Below are positions 44,691 through 52,914 of a stretch of 64,000 nucleotides of DNA, in pieces. The stretch spans positions 38,844 to 102,843 of the forward strand of contig JAFUJU010000009.1 in the NCBI GenBank assembly GCA_017468055.1, written 5' to 3'. Position numbers and translations under genes: made by a program. The DNA comes from Elusimicrobiaceae bacterium. Lineage in GTDB: Bacteria > Elusimicrobiota > Elusimicrobia > Elusimicrobiales > Elusimicrobiaceae. Position 1 is the stretch's first letter. Every line of letters starts with the position of its first letter. The notes beneath the pieces are model-generated. The model did not search any database. It was not told the DNA's origin and worked only from the letters and a program-made list of their open reading frames with translations.

Positions 44691-45649
44691 TTGGTATTGG
44701 TGTAGATATTGGCGGTACCTTTGTAAAATTGTACGTAATGAATGAAAACGGAGAAATTATCCGCAAAGAAAAAGTGGAAACCAATTATGAAAACGGCGCA
44801 GAAGAGTTTTTGAAACAAATTGCCGGATTTGTAAATCAAATCAAGGCGGAGTTTCCTGATCATAAAGTAGCCGTCGGAGTAGGAGCCCCCGGTGATGTGG
44901 ATAACCAAAGCGGTATTTTGCGCTATAACCCCAATTTAAAATTTAAAGACGTGGACGATTGGCCGTTGGCCGATATTTTAGAAAAACTAACCGGTATCCG
45001 CCCGCACGTGGCTAACGATGCCACCATGGCTGCTTGGGGTGTATATGAAAGCACCTTAAACCGCCAAGCCAATAATGTATTAGTGGTTACGTTGGGCACC
45101 GGTGTAGGCGGTGGTCTGATTATAAATAAAGAGCTTTACCAGGGCTCCAACGGAACAGCCGGCGAAGTGGGCCACACCAAAATTGCCAGTACTAAAACCG
45201 GTCCTCAATGTGGTTGCGGAGCACGCGGTTGCTTGGAGGCATTTGTCGGCACAATCGGCATTCGCCGCAGAGTGATGGAAGGCGTGTTAGAACATCCGCA
45301 ATCCATTTTGGCCCAAATGGTAGCCGAGGAAAAGAATTTCAAAATAGAGCTTGTTTCCCGCGCGGCCGACAAAGGCTGCCCCTTGGCCCTGAAAATTTGG
45401 GAAGATACCGGATTTTTCTTAGGAATCGGTATTTCTAATATTTGTTTGGTGTTAGATGTAGATACCGTAGTACTAACCGGCGGTGTATCCGGTGCCTCCA
45501 AATACTTCTTACCGGCTACGGAAAATGTGCTTCATCACCAGCAAATCCAGACGCCGTTTAAGAAATTAAAACTCCTGGTCTCCCAAGATCCTAACATTGG
45601 CGGGGTCGGGGCGGCCATGTATGCTATTCACCAAGAATTGAAAAAATAA
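44687..45649 (+). CDS. ROK family sugar kinase (glucokinase-like)
   Basis: 320 residues. Phosphate motif GIGVDIGGTFVKLYV at the start, VTLGTGVGGGLI, EVGHTKI with the ROK His, and the zinc motif CGCGARGCLEAF. It should phosphorylate glucose or a related hexose such as an N-acetyl sugar using ATP, in the cytoplasm. The substrate is not decided by sequence. Its stop and the lptD start share one base. Confidence 0.93.
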   Translation: MIGIGVDIGGTFVKLYVMNENGEIIRKEKVETNYENGAEEFLKQIAGFVNQIKAEFPDHKVAVGVGAPGDVDNQSGILRYNPNLKFKDVDDWPLADILEKLTGIRPHVANDATMAAWGVYESTLNRQANNVLVVTLGTGVGGGLIINKELYQGSNGTAGEVGHTKIASTKTGPQCGCGARGCLEAFVGTIGIRRRVMEGVLEHPQSILAQMVAEEKNFKIELVSRAADKGCPLALKIWEDTGFFLGIGISNICLVLDVDTVVLTGGVSGASKYFLPATENVLHHQQIQTPFKKLKLLVSQDPNIGGVGAAMYAIHQELKK

Positions 45650-47823
45650 TGAAAAAATTATCCCTCCTCTTTGTTTTGCTTGTTTGTTTCTCTCTCTGTA
45701 ACGGGGCAGAGCAGAACGTGCTCCCCCAACCCAACACAGAGGAGGGGTTTGTTTATTTTACCGCTGATGAAGCTGCCGCTGATCCGGCCGCCAAGAAAAT
45801 CAATTTAAAAGGAAACGTAACTTTAGTACAACAAACACAAGAAGGGGAAACCCGCACCGCCAAAGGCGAAGATATTACCTTTGATCAGGTGAACACCACC
45901 ATTTCTTCTGTTGGTCCCATGACCGTAGAGGGAATGGGGGCTACGGTGAAAGGGGATAATGTATCGGTCAATTATAAAACCAAGGATTTCTATGCTGAAA
46001 ATATCCAAACGGAATATCCTCCTTTGCGCGTTATCTCTGCTAAAGAAATTTCCATGAAGGACGGTACGGAACGATTGAAAGGTGCCGTGCTGACCTGTTG
46101 TGATAATCCGGACCCGCACTATACCGTCACTTTAGGCAGTTTAAAAGTTTCCCCGCAAAAGCGCGTTTTTGGCACCAATGCTGTTTTTAAATTAGACGGC
46201 TTCCCTGTATTATGGTTGCCGGTGTTTTGGCGCTCTTTAGACAGTCAAAAACCGTGGACCACCCATGTGGATTTCACCCAAAGCGGCAATACCGGATTCG
46301 GTATTTTGACGTCCAATGTTTTTCAAGAAATCGGCGGTTTTCGGCCAAAGGTGAATTTGGATTATTACACTAAGTCCGGCATCGGTATGGGCTTGGAACT
46401 CATGGCTGTGGAAACCGAAACCTTGCGCGGTACGGGCGAAGTGTATTACATCAATGACCGCTCCAGTTCTGATGAAGAATATACCGTGGACGGCCACCCT
46501 TTTCAACTGCAAGATACCAAACGCTGGGGCATGCGCGGCGGATACTGGTGGGAAATGTATGACAGTTCTGATCATTTTAACAATGACAAAGGCGCTTTAT
46601 ACCAATTTCAGACTCAATTCCGTATGGTGTCCGACCCTTATTTTAACGATTCTTTCTTCCGCGGGAACCCTTATATTTTTACGCCGGACCAAGAAACCAA
46701 CTTTTCACTCTCCCGTCAAAGCCGCCGCTCCACCTTGCGTTTAAGTTATACGCAGATGGATATTTTTGATTGGCAACGCGGGGAATTTATTGCCAAAGAA
46801 CGCAATATGCCCCAGTTAGACTACACTTTACTCCCGTTTAAAGATCCTTTTTTAGGCCTTACCCACCGCATGGAAGTGAACTTTAACAATACTTCTCTGA
46901 TGGAAGAAGAGTGGAAAAAACAGGGCTCTGCCCGTTGGACCACCGAAAAATCTATTCGCTTGGCACGCGGTTTCACTTTTTTACCCAGCGTATTTTATGA
47001 TCAACATGTCTCTTTGGACGATGATGACTACAACGACAAAACCGCTTGGGTCGGCCGTGTGGGTACGGACTTGAATTTACAGACAGACACCCCTATCGGC
47101 ACCTTGGATTTTGGTTACCAATACACCAAGCGTCTTTCTACGGGTACGTTAAAGGCAGATACCTCTTCTTTGGACCATGGGGAAGAGCGTAACCGCATTT
47201 ACCTGGAAAATTATTATCGCCCCTCTTTTAACACTTATGTCCGCTTGGCTACGGGGTTTAGCTTACTCAATCATGATGGAGTTTCTAACTCGTGGGAACA
47301 CTTAAAGCATCGGGTAGAACCGATCCTCTTGGAGGCGGGTTATAATTCACCGGACGGAAAAATAAACTTGTTTGCGCAAAATTTATATGATTTAATAGAA
47401 AAAAACCAAGCATTTATTGCACAAACCGATTTCATTATCAAAGGACAGCATTTGGGTATCGGTATGACAAATTATGATACGTATCAGGATCAGTATTCCT
47501 TGTATCAAACTTTTTCTAACCGCTACACCTTTACCACTACTTTCGGTCTGCGCATTCCGGATGCTACTTGGTCTTTGGATTTAGGAACGGACTTTCAAAT
47601 CCAAAGCGGAAATTTTAATTCTTTCAACAAATTGGTCCGCTTTACGAAACGGTTCCACGATGCTATTACGGAACTGACAGTACGGGACCGCAATGACAAT
47701 TTATCTTTTGCTTTCCGCATTTCCGTGCTCTGCGGAAAAGACGGACGCAAAGAAGCGCAACAAACGGCACAAGATGCATATTGGTACCCGTGGCGGACAG
47801 CCAATGATCTGCGCGATATGTAA
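45649..47823 (+). CDS. lptD: LPS-assembly protein LptD
   Basis: 724 residues with a signal peptide (about 1-20). An N-terminal OstA beta-jellyroll (about 35-170, with KINLKGNVTLVQQ and VKGDNVSVNYKTKDFYAENI) is followed by the large outer-membrane barrel (LDGFPVLWLPVFWRSLDSQKP and many alternating strands). LptD with LptE places LPS on the outer surface. No LptE is seen adjacent. Cys pairs of E. coli LptD are only partly mirrored by LTCCDNPD. Confidence 0.93.
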   Translation: MKKLSLLFVLLVCFSLCNGAEQNVLPQPNTEEGFVYFTADEAAADPAAKKINLKGNVTLVQQTQEGETRTAKGEDITFDQVNTTISSVGPMTVEGMGATVKGDNVSVNYKTKDFYAENIQTEYPPLRVISAKEISMKDGTERLKGAVLTCCDNPDPHYTVTLGSLKVSPQKRVFGTNAVFKLDGFPVLWLPVFWRSLDSQKPWTTHVDFTQSGNTGFGILTSNVFQEIGGFRPKVNLDYYTKSGIGMGLELMAVETETLRGTGEVYYINDRSSSDEEYTVDGHPFQLQDTKRWGMRGGYWWEMYDSSDHFNNDKGALYQFQTQFRMVSDPYFNDSFFRGNPYIFTPDQETNFSLSRQSRRSTLRLSYTQMDIFDWQRGEFIAKERNMPQLDYTLLPFKDPFLGLTHRMEVNFNNTSLMEEEWKKQGSARWTTEKSIRLARGFTFLPSVFYDQHVSLDDDDYNDKTAWVGRVGTDLNLQTDTPIGTLDFGYQYTKRLSTGTLKADTSSLDHGEERNRIYLENYYRPSFNTYVRLATGFSLLNHDGVSNSWEHLKHRVEPILLEAGYNSPDGKINLFAQNLYDLIEKNQAFIAQTDFIIKGQHLGIGMTNYDTYQDQYSLYQTFSNRYTFTTTFGLRIPDATWSLDLGTDFQIQSGNFNSFNKLVRFTKRFHDAITELTVRDRNDNLSFAFRISVLCGKDGRKEAQQTAQDAYWYPWRTANDLRDM

Positions 47824-47852
47824 AATTTGAAAGATCGCAAAAAAGAGAGGAA

Positions 47853-48440
47853 ATGAGTATGACCCCGAACCTGATGTTTAAAAAGCAAGGCTGGATTGAA
47901 GTAATTTGCGGATGTATGTTCTCCGGAAAAACCGAAGAGCTGATCCGTCGTGTGCGTACCGCATTGATCGCCAAGCAAAAAGTACAGTTGTTTAATTCCC
48001 GCTTGGATACCCGCTATGGCATTGGCAGTATTATCAGTCACAACCAAAACAAAGTAGATGCTTGTTGCGTTAAGAACTCCGCCGAAATTTTGCCCTTGAT
48101 AGAAAAAGACACTCAGGTTATTGCGATTGACGAGGTCAACTTTTTTGACAAAGGCATTGTGGAAGTGTGCGAAAAATTGGCCAATCAAGGAAAGCGGGTC
48201 ATTGTAGCTGGTTTGGATACCGATTACCGCGCCGAACCTTTTGAAGTCACGGCCGCTTTAATGGCTAAAGCAGAATTTGTGATGAAAAACCACGCCGTCT
48301 GTACCAAATGCGGCAACCCCGCCACCTTCACCCAGCGCATGACCAAAGACACCAAGCGCATTGTGGTGGGCACTACGGATGCTTATCAGGCCCGTTGTCG
48401 CCGTTGCTACCGTAAACCTAAGGAGAGAAAAGCCAAATGA
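47853..48440 (+). CDS. tdk: Thymidine kinase
   Basis: 195 residues. P-loop GCMFSGKTEELIRR, the DE motif VIAIDEVNFFD, the flexible lasso GLDTDYRAEPF and four zinc cysteines (CTKC and CRRC). It phosphorylates thymidine for salvage and fits with deoC in deoxynucleoside metabolism. The start is either ATG 47853, close to GAGG, or ATG 47859, which is better spaced; I keep the first with this caution. Confidence 0.95.
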   Translation: MSMTPNLMFKKQGWIEVICGCMFSGKTEELIRRVRTALIAKQKVQLFNSRLDTRYGIGSIISHNQNKVDACCVKNSAEILPLIEKDTQVIAIDEVNFFDKGIVEVCEKLANQGKRVIVAGLDTDYRAEPFEVTAALMAKAEFVMKNHAVCTKCGNPATFTQRMTKDTKRIVVGTTDAYQARCRRCYRKPKERKAK

Positions 48441-49339
48441 GCGAAGAAAATACCTTACAAACACCTTGGACGGAAGAAGTCCTCTCAGAAGAGCCACTTC
48501 CCGCAGCCCAAACGCCCTATGCCGGCTTTTGGAGCAGAACGCTTGCTTTTTTGATAGACGTATTTCTTTCAGCCATTGTACCGGCATTGATTTGTTTTCC
48601 GGTAATGTTTTTCTTAGTGAGTCAAAGCTATACCGCTGAACAAATGGGTGAAGATATTTCCGTCTATTCCGTGGGCATGTTAGCTACTTATCTTTTGTGG
48701 AATATACTGGGTGCACTTTCTTTTTGGTTATACTTTTCTTTGCAAGAAGGGGGCAAACATCAGGCCACTTGGGGAAAGAGACTGCTCAAAATTAAAGTAG
48801 TTAATAAAGAAGGTTTTCCCCTCAGCTTTGCCCACGCTACAGGCAGAACGTTGGCTAAAATTGTATCCTATTTGACGTTTTATTTAGGGTTTTTAATGAT
48901 GCCTTTCAGCAACCGCAAAAGAGCTTTGCACGATTATATTGCCGAAACCTACGTTGTCAAAGCTACTTACAAACAGCAAGACTATTTCCCCGATACTCAC
49001 AGCCATTGGGGCGTTTTCTTAATGATTATCATTGCCTGTGCTTTGCTGGGGGCTACCTTACTTTTTCAAGTGGCCAAAAATACCGCTGATACCACCGCCT
49101 TGAAAGCTAAGATTGCTCTTTCTATGTTGCCGGCTTTGGCCCAACAAGCAGATATGCCTGAAACTTTTACACAAAATGAAGTCACGTTCTTTCAAGATGA
49201 GACGGGTTATCGGGCTATCTTCTTAGATGACGAGGGCGAGAGCTATGTGCTTTATTTGCCCGAAGCTGACGGAACGGTTTGTTGCGATGTTTATCCCAAT
49301 GAAGATTGCCAAAATATATCCGTACCGGTTTGTCAGTAA
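48437..49339 (+). CDS. RDD family membrane protein
   Basis: 300 residues. An RDD domain (about 22-175, three transmembrane helices with GFWSRTLAFLIDVFLSAIV and WGKRLLKIKVVNKEG) is followed by a fourth helix (about 193-213) and a soluble C-terminal part (about 215-300). The RDD family is implicated in ion transport in some bacteria, but the role here is unknown. It is the last gene of the series and overlaps tdk by four bases. Confidence 0.85.
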   Translation: MSEENTLQTPWTEEVLSEEPLPAAQTPYAGFWSRTLAFLIDVFLSAIVPALICFPVMFFLVSQSYTAEQMGEDISVYSVGMLATYLLWNILGALSFWLYFSLQEGGKHQATWGKRLLKIKVVNKEGFPLSFAHATGRTLAKIVSYLTFYLGFLMMPFSNRKRALHDYIAETYVVKATYKQQDYFPDTHSHWGVFLMIIIACALLGATLLFQVAKNTADTTALKAKIALSMLPALAQQADMPETFTQNEVTFFQDETGYRAIFLDDEGESYVLYLPEADGTVCCDVYPNEDCQNISVPVCQ

Positions 49340-49351
49340 GTTTTCTTTAAC

Positions 49352-49383
49352 AAAACCCCCCGCTAAATTAGCGGGGGGTTTTT
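49352..49383. terminator. Bidirectional terminator ending the 13-gene series
   Basis: 15-bp stem AAAACCCCCCGCTAA/TTAGCGGGGGGTTTT around one base. Pilin gene 3 ends 2 bp away on the other strand. Confidence 0.93.
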
Positions 49384-49385
49384 GA

Positions 49386-49844
49386 TTAACAACAACGACA
49401 GGTTTCATCTTGTTCTAAATTCAATACTTTCAGTATATCAAAAGGCGGTTCTTCCGATGTTCCACATGCGTCTCCAACGTAGCCTGAAAAATGCCCATCT
49501 TCATGAATACACAAACATGTATCAAATTTTCGATAGGAAGCATTAGCTTTAATTGTTTCATTAATCTCTGTTCCGGAACCCGCATAATAATAAAAATTTT
49601 TTTCATTCTCAACAGAAACAGATAGATTTTCCATCAAATTACAGTCTGAAATAGAAGACACATTTGTACCTGTTTCTAATTCGCAAATTTTTACGGCATC
49701 GGAAATTGTCTTTAAATTCGTGAAAGCTTCTGCGAAACGTGCTTTTGTAACAGCTTTTGTGTACTGCGGTAAAGCAACGGCAGACAAAATACCGATAATT
49801 AACACAACTACTAACAACTCTATCAACGTAAAACCTTTTTTCAT
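49386..49844 (-). CDS. Type IV pilin-like protein (pilin gene 3)
   Basis: 152 residues, the shortest of the four. It has the MKKG leader and the same [14 protein letters not shown] helix. The head is different from the other copies, with several cysteines (ICELE, DCNLM, TCLCIHED, DACGT) and the end ETCRCC. A GGAG ribosome-binding site and the leader shared with copies 1 and 2 precede it. It has its own promoter (49918-49945). Confidence 0.9.
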   Translation of the reverse strand: MKKGFTLIELLVVVLIIGILSAVALPQYTKAVTKARFAEAFTNLKTISDAVKICELETGTNVSSISDCNLMENLSVSVENEKNFYYYAGSGTEINETIKANASYRKFDTCLCIHEDGHFSGYVGDACGTSEEPPFDILKVLNLEQDETCRCC

Positions 49845-49917
49845 TTTTCTCTCCTTTTAAACGGCTTTAAGACCCGACAAACGACTTTTAAAACTCGAAT
49901 CTAAGTACAACGCTGAA

Positions 49918-49945
49918 ATTGTAGCAAAAAAAAAAAACGTGTCAA
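49918..49945 (-). promoter_or_regulatory. Pilin promoter with T12 spacer (copy 3)
   Basis: On the minus strand: TTGACA (49945-49940), a 16-bp spacer CG-T12-GC, then TACAAT (49923-49918). The -10 box is 74 bp from the ATG. Confidence 0.88.
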
Positions 49946-49999
49946 GAGGTAGCGCAATTCCCCGACGGAAAACAATCAACAAATAAAAAGGATTTGTTA

Positions 50000-50086
50000 A
50001 AACGTCGGCAGGCAAGGCGGAAACAAGAAACTTAAATGTAGAAAATTGTTTGCCCAAAAAGAGACAAGCACCTGAAAAGGCCGTAC
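50000..50086. repeat. Intergenic repeat copy upstream of pilin gene 3
   Basis: 50035-50086 matches 58503-58555 at roughly 80 percent by eye, including GAAAAT-GTTTGCCCAA and CTGAAAA-GCCGT. It contains no gene. With the pilin promoter (49918-49945) and the tolB terminator it fills the 306-bp gap 49845-50150. Confidence 0.6.
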
Positions 50087-50120
50087 AAAAAACAGGAGAA
50101 AACTTTACGTTTTCTCCTGT
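50086..50120 (-). terminator. Terminator of the pal-cpoB-tolB operon
   Basis: ACAGGAGAAAA and TTTTCTCCTGT around a 7-nt loop; a T6 tract follows on the minus strand. Confidence 0.9.
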
Positions 50121-50150
50121 GCCTTCTATCACTTACCTTCTTAAATACTG

Positions 50151-51446
50151 TTAAAACGACCAGTGCGGAGTGAAACTATCCCCTTTCAGATCCGCCACTA
50201 AGTGCGGTGCACTGCCGTCCGAATCCATGACATACAGTTTGCGGCGGCCGCCGTCTCTGGTACTGGTAAAGGCAATAAAGCGGCCATCGGGGGACCAAGT
50301 CGGGTCTTCGTTGGAGCCTGCATCAGTGGTCAAACGGCGCAATTGTGTACCCGTCAAATCTACTAAGAAAATATCAAACGGGTGGTACGGAGATTCACGC
50401 CCCGCAAATACAATCCACTCTCCAGTAGGGGACCATTGCGGGCTATCGGACCAGTTAAATGTTTTGGTCAGCGGACGGGTTTGACCCGTAGCCAGTTCCA
50501 TGACGTAAATTTGCGGATTTCCGGCACGGTTAGACACAAAAGTAATAAATTTGCCGTCCGGAGAGTAGGAGGGAGAGCCGTCCACGGAGTGGCGGTTGGT
50601 AATTTGCTTCTTTTCTCCCGTTTCCAAATTATAAACATAGATGCTGGGGTTGGCCCCTTTGGAGCTGGTGAACACCAAGGCTTTTCCATCCGGAGAGACC
50701 CCACCGATCAAAGACAAACCGCCGCGGATAATAACAGGGGCAATTTTACCGGCTTTTAAATCAATAGCAAAAATATCCGGATTTTTATAGCGGTAGGTTG
50801 TGTAATAAATACGTCCGTCTTTGCTCCAGCGCGGGAGCAAAGAAATACTGCGGTCATTGGTTAATTTTTTCAAATTTTGTCCGTCATAATCCACTACGTA
50901 AATTTCTTTATGCTTGGTGGAATTGTTGGCAAAAGCAATTTTTGTATCCGCAATACCGCGCCGACCCGTCAAAGTTTGGATAATCTGGTCAGAAGCAATG
51001 TGTGCCAAACGGCGCAGGCTGGATTCGTTACCCTTGAAAGCTTTGGCAAATACCGGAGCACGGGTAGCCACATCATACACGTATAACTTGATTGTGTAAT
51101 AAGGCTCTTCGTAAGAAATATTTCCGCCAACCATATAATTGGCCCGCTTTTTACCCCAACCCTTCAAAGTATCTTTCAAATCTTTTGCATCAAAGGCAGG
51201 CCCGTCCTCAGATACGTCAAAATAACGCCCGTACAAGATATCGGCTCTTAGCGTATCATGCACTGTTTGGGCCGCAGTTTGGGCCGTTTCCGGCGCAACA
51301 AAGGCAGGCATAGCAATGACAGGCAACTGCTTACCACCGGAAGACGTAATACCAATATACACGTCCGTTTTAGGCGCGGCAAACAAAAACCCCACGCCAC
51401 ACACCCCTAACAGGATAGTGAGAAGAAGTTTAGAAGTTTTTTTCAT
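50151..51446 (-). CDS. tolB: Tol-Pal system protein TolB
   Basis: 431 residues with a signal peptide (about 1-24). The N-terminal alpha/beta domain (about 25-155) is followed by a six-bladed WD40-like beta propeller with repeats such as WSPDGRFIAFTSTRDGG and YSPDGKFITFVSNRAGN. It is a periplasmic partner of Pal that supports outer-membrane constriction at division. It is the last gene of its operon, 6 bp after cpoB. Confidence 0.96.
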   Translation of the reverse strand: MKKTSKLLLTILLGVCGVGFLFAAPKTDVYIGITSSGGKQLPVIAMPAFVAPETAQTAAQTVHDTLRADILYGRYFDVSEDGPAFDAKDLKDTLKGWGKKRANYMVGGNISYEEPYYTIKLYVYDVATRAPVFAKAFKGNESSLRRLAHIASDQIIQTLTGRRGIADTKIAFANNSTKHKEIYVVDYDGQNLKKLTNDRSISLLPRWSKDGRIYYTTYRYKNPDIFAIDLKAGKIAPVIIRGGLSLIGGVSPDGKALVFTSSKGANPSIYVYNLETGEKKQITNRHSVDGSPSYSPDGKFITFVSNRAGNPQIYVMELATGQTRPLTKTFNWSDSPQWSPTGEWIVFAGRESPYHPFDIFLVDLTGTQLRRLTTDAGSNEDPTWSPDGRFIAFTSTRDGGRRKLYVMDSDGSAPHLVADLKGDSFTPHWSF

Positions 51447-51452
51447 GGCTGT

Positions 51453-52139
51453 TTATTTTAATTTGGCCAGCTCTTCTTTGGCCAGACGGGCCTCCGGACT
51501 GGATCCGAAGTCCTGCACGACGGAACTAAAATAGCGTTTGGCTTCTTCCGTCTTGCCTAAAGGAATAATACTGCGCGCATATTTCAAACGCGCGGTAGGA
51601 ATAATTTTACTTTCAGGAAATTTTTGCAGTACCGTGGCATAAGCAATGGCCGCGGGTTTGGCTTGGTCTTGGGAAAAATAGGCATCTCCCATATAAATAT
51701 AGGCCTGCTCTATATTTTCCCCTTCCGGATATTGTTCAATATACAGTTTAAATCCGCTAACAGCCAAGTCATAGGCTTGCTTGGTTAAATGATTTTTGGC
51801 CTCGTTAAAAATATCAGAAGGAAGTAAGACTTTTTGATTTTCCGCTTCGTCCGTACTTTGGCCGGATTTGACGGCCACATTAATATCATCTAACTTAGCA
51901 GACAGATTAAAAATTTGCGCATCTAATTGAGAAAGATTTTCATTAGATACAGATAAATTTTGGTTTAACTCTTCCATTTTGCTGGCAAGCTCAGCCTGAT
52001 TGGTTTGCATGACAGCAATGGTGTCATTTAATTCTTTCAACTGCAACTTGAGCGTACCCATATCCCGCTCACTGGCGATGCAGCCGGACAACAAAAGGCC
52101 CAAACCGCCTAAACAAAAGATTTTAAGATTTCTGTTCAT
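51453..52139 (-). CDS. cpoB: Cell-division coordinator CpoB (YbgF), lipoprotein form
   Basis: 228 residues. Lipobox LLSGC (Cys about 20), a coiled coil (about 30-90) and C-terminal TPR repeats (about 105-228, DIFNEAKNHLTKQAYDLAVS). E. coli CpoB is a soluble periplasmic protein; this one looks lipidated. It links peptidoglycan synthesis with Tol-Pal. It sits between pal and tolB. Confidence 0.9.
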   Translation of the reverse strand: MNRNLKIFCLGGLGLLLSGCIASERDMGTLKLQLKELNDTIAVMQTNQAELASKMEELNQNLSVSNENLSQLDAQIFNLSAKLDDINVAVKSGQSTDEAENQKVLLPSDIFNEAKNHLTKQAYDLAVSGFKLYIEQYPEGENIEQAYIYMGDAYFSQDQAKPAAIAYATVLQKFPESKIIPTARLKYARSIIPLGKTEEAKRYFSSVVQDFGSSPEARLAKEELAKLK

Positions 52140-52166
52140 AACAGTTCGGGCCCCTTTTCAAAACAA

Positions 52167-52673
52167 TTAGTTAGCCGTCAAGACAGTATCAGCGCGGCGG
52201 TTTTTGGCCCAGCAGGATTGCGTGGCTTCATAGCAAACCGGTTTTTCTTTACCGTAGGAAACGGTGCTGATTTTCTCGGCGGGAATACCCAAGCGAACGT
52301 AGTAAGCTTTTACTTCGTTGGCTCTTTTTTCACCCAAAGCAATGTTGTAAGCAATGGTGCCTCTGTCATCGCAGTTACCTTCTACCACTACGGTGTAGTT
52401 ATCACCGGCGGCTTTGATGGCTTTGGCATTGGCTTCTACAATTTTGCGGGCTTCGGCGGTCAAAGTGGATTTGTCCAGCGCGAAGTGTACCACACCCAAG
52501 GCTACTTGAGCGGGAATGGCTTCCGTCACAGTGGTTTCTTCCAACACCATTTCAGTAGAGGTGCCGGTAGCCAAGGTGGCATCAGCGTTGGCATCGTCTT
52601 TGACGTTTTTGCTGCAGGCAGTTAAGCCGGCGGCCAAAGCGAGCACTAAGGTCAGGTTCAACAAGTTCTTCAT
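52167..52673 (-). CDS. pal: Peptidoglycan-associated lipoprotein Pal
   Basis: 168 residues from ATG at 52673; GGAG is correctly placed and the signal peptide starts here. Lipobox GLTAC, then an OmpA-like peptidoglycan-binding domain (about 65-168) with VVVEGNCDDRGTIAYNIALG. It anchors the outer membrane to the wall and binds TolB. It is the first gene of the operon, with a good promoter (52718-52747). Confidence 0.95.
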   Translation of the reverse strand: MKNLLNLTLVLALAAGLTACSKNVKDDANADATLATGTSTEMVLEETTVTEAIPAQVALGVVHFALDKSTLTAEARKIVEANAKAIKAAGDNYTVVVEGNCDDRGTIAYNIALGEKRANEVKAYYVRLGIPAEKISTVSYGKEKPVCYEATQSCWAKNRRADTVLTAN

Positions 52674-52717
52674 TTGTGTGTCTCCATGTTGCATTATAGA
52701 TTTATTTCTACACATAA

Positions 52718-52747
52718 ATAATAGCAGACTTTAAGGTCTCGGGTCAA
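52718..52747 (-). promoter_or_regulatory. Promoter of the pal operon
   Basis: On the minus strand: TTGACC (52747-52742), an 18-bp spacer, TATTAT (52723-52718). A small CCGCC-GAAAA-GGCGG hairpin overlaps the bases just upstream of the -35. A second TATAAT lies closer to the start, near 52690-52695. Confidence 0.6.
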
Positions 52748-52854
52748 CCGCCTTTTCGGCGGAAAATCCCCTTTTCTTTTCCCCCTCTTTTATTTATGTG
52801 TCTAACTATTCTATATAATATCCCTCATAAAACTGCCAAGTGGTTTTTTGGATT

Positions 52855-52888
52855 AGAAAAAGCACAAGAGATTCAGCCCTTGTGCTTT
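52855..52888 (-). terminator. Terminator of gatB
   Basis: AAAGCACAAG and CTTGTGCTTT around a 10-nt loop, with a T-rich tract on the minus strand, 26 bp beyond the gatB stop. Confidence 0.85.
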
Positions 52889-52914
52889 GTATAAAAAGAA
52901 GAACGCAACAGCAT

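Noticed and set aside
47595..48188. 197-codon minus-strand frame over lptD and tdk
   Set aside because: It spans two well supported plus-strand genes and has no family similarity.
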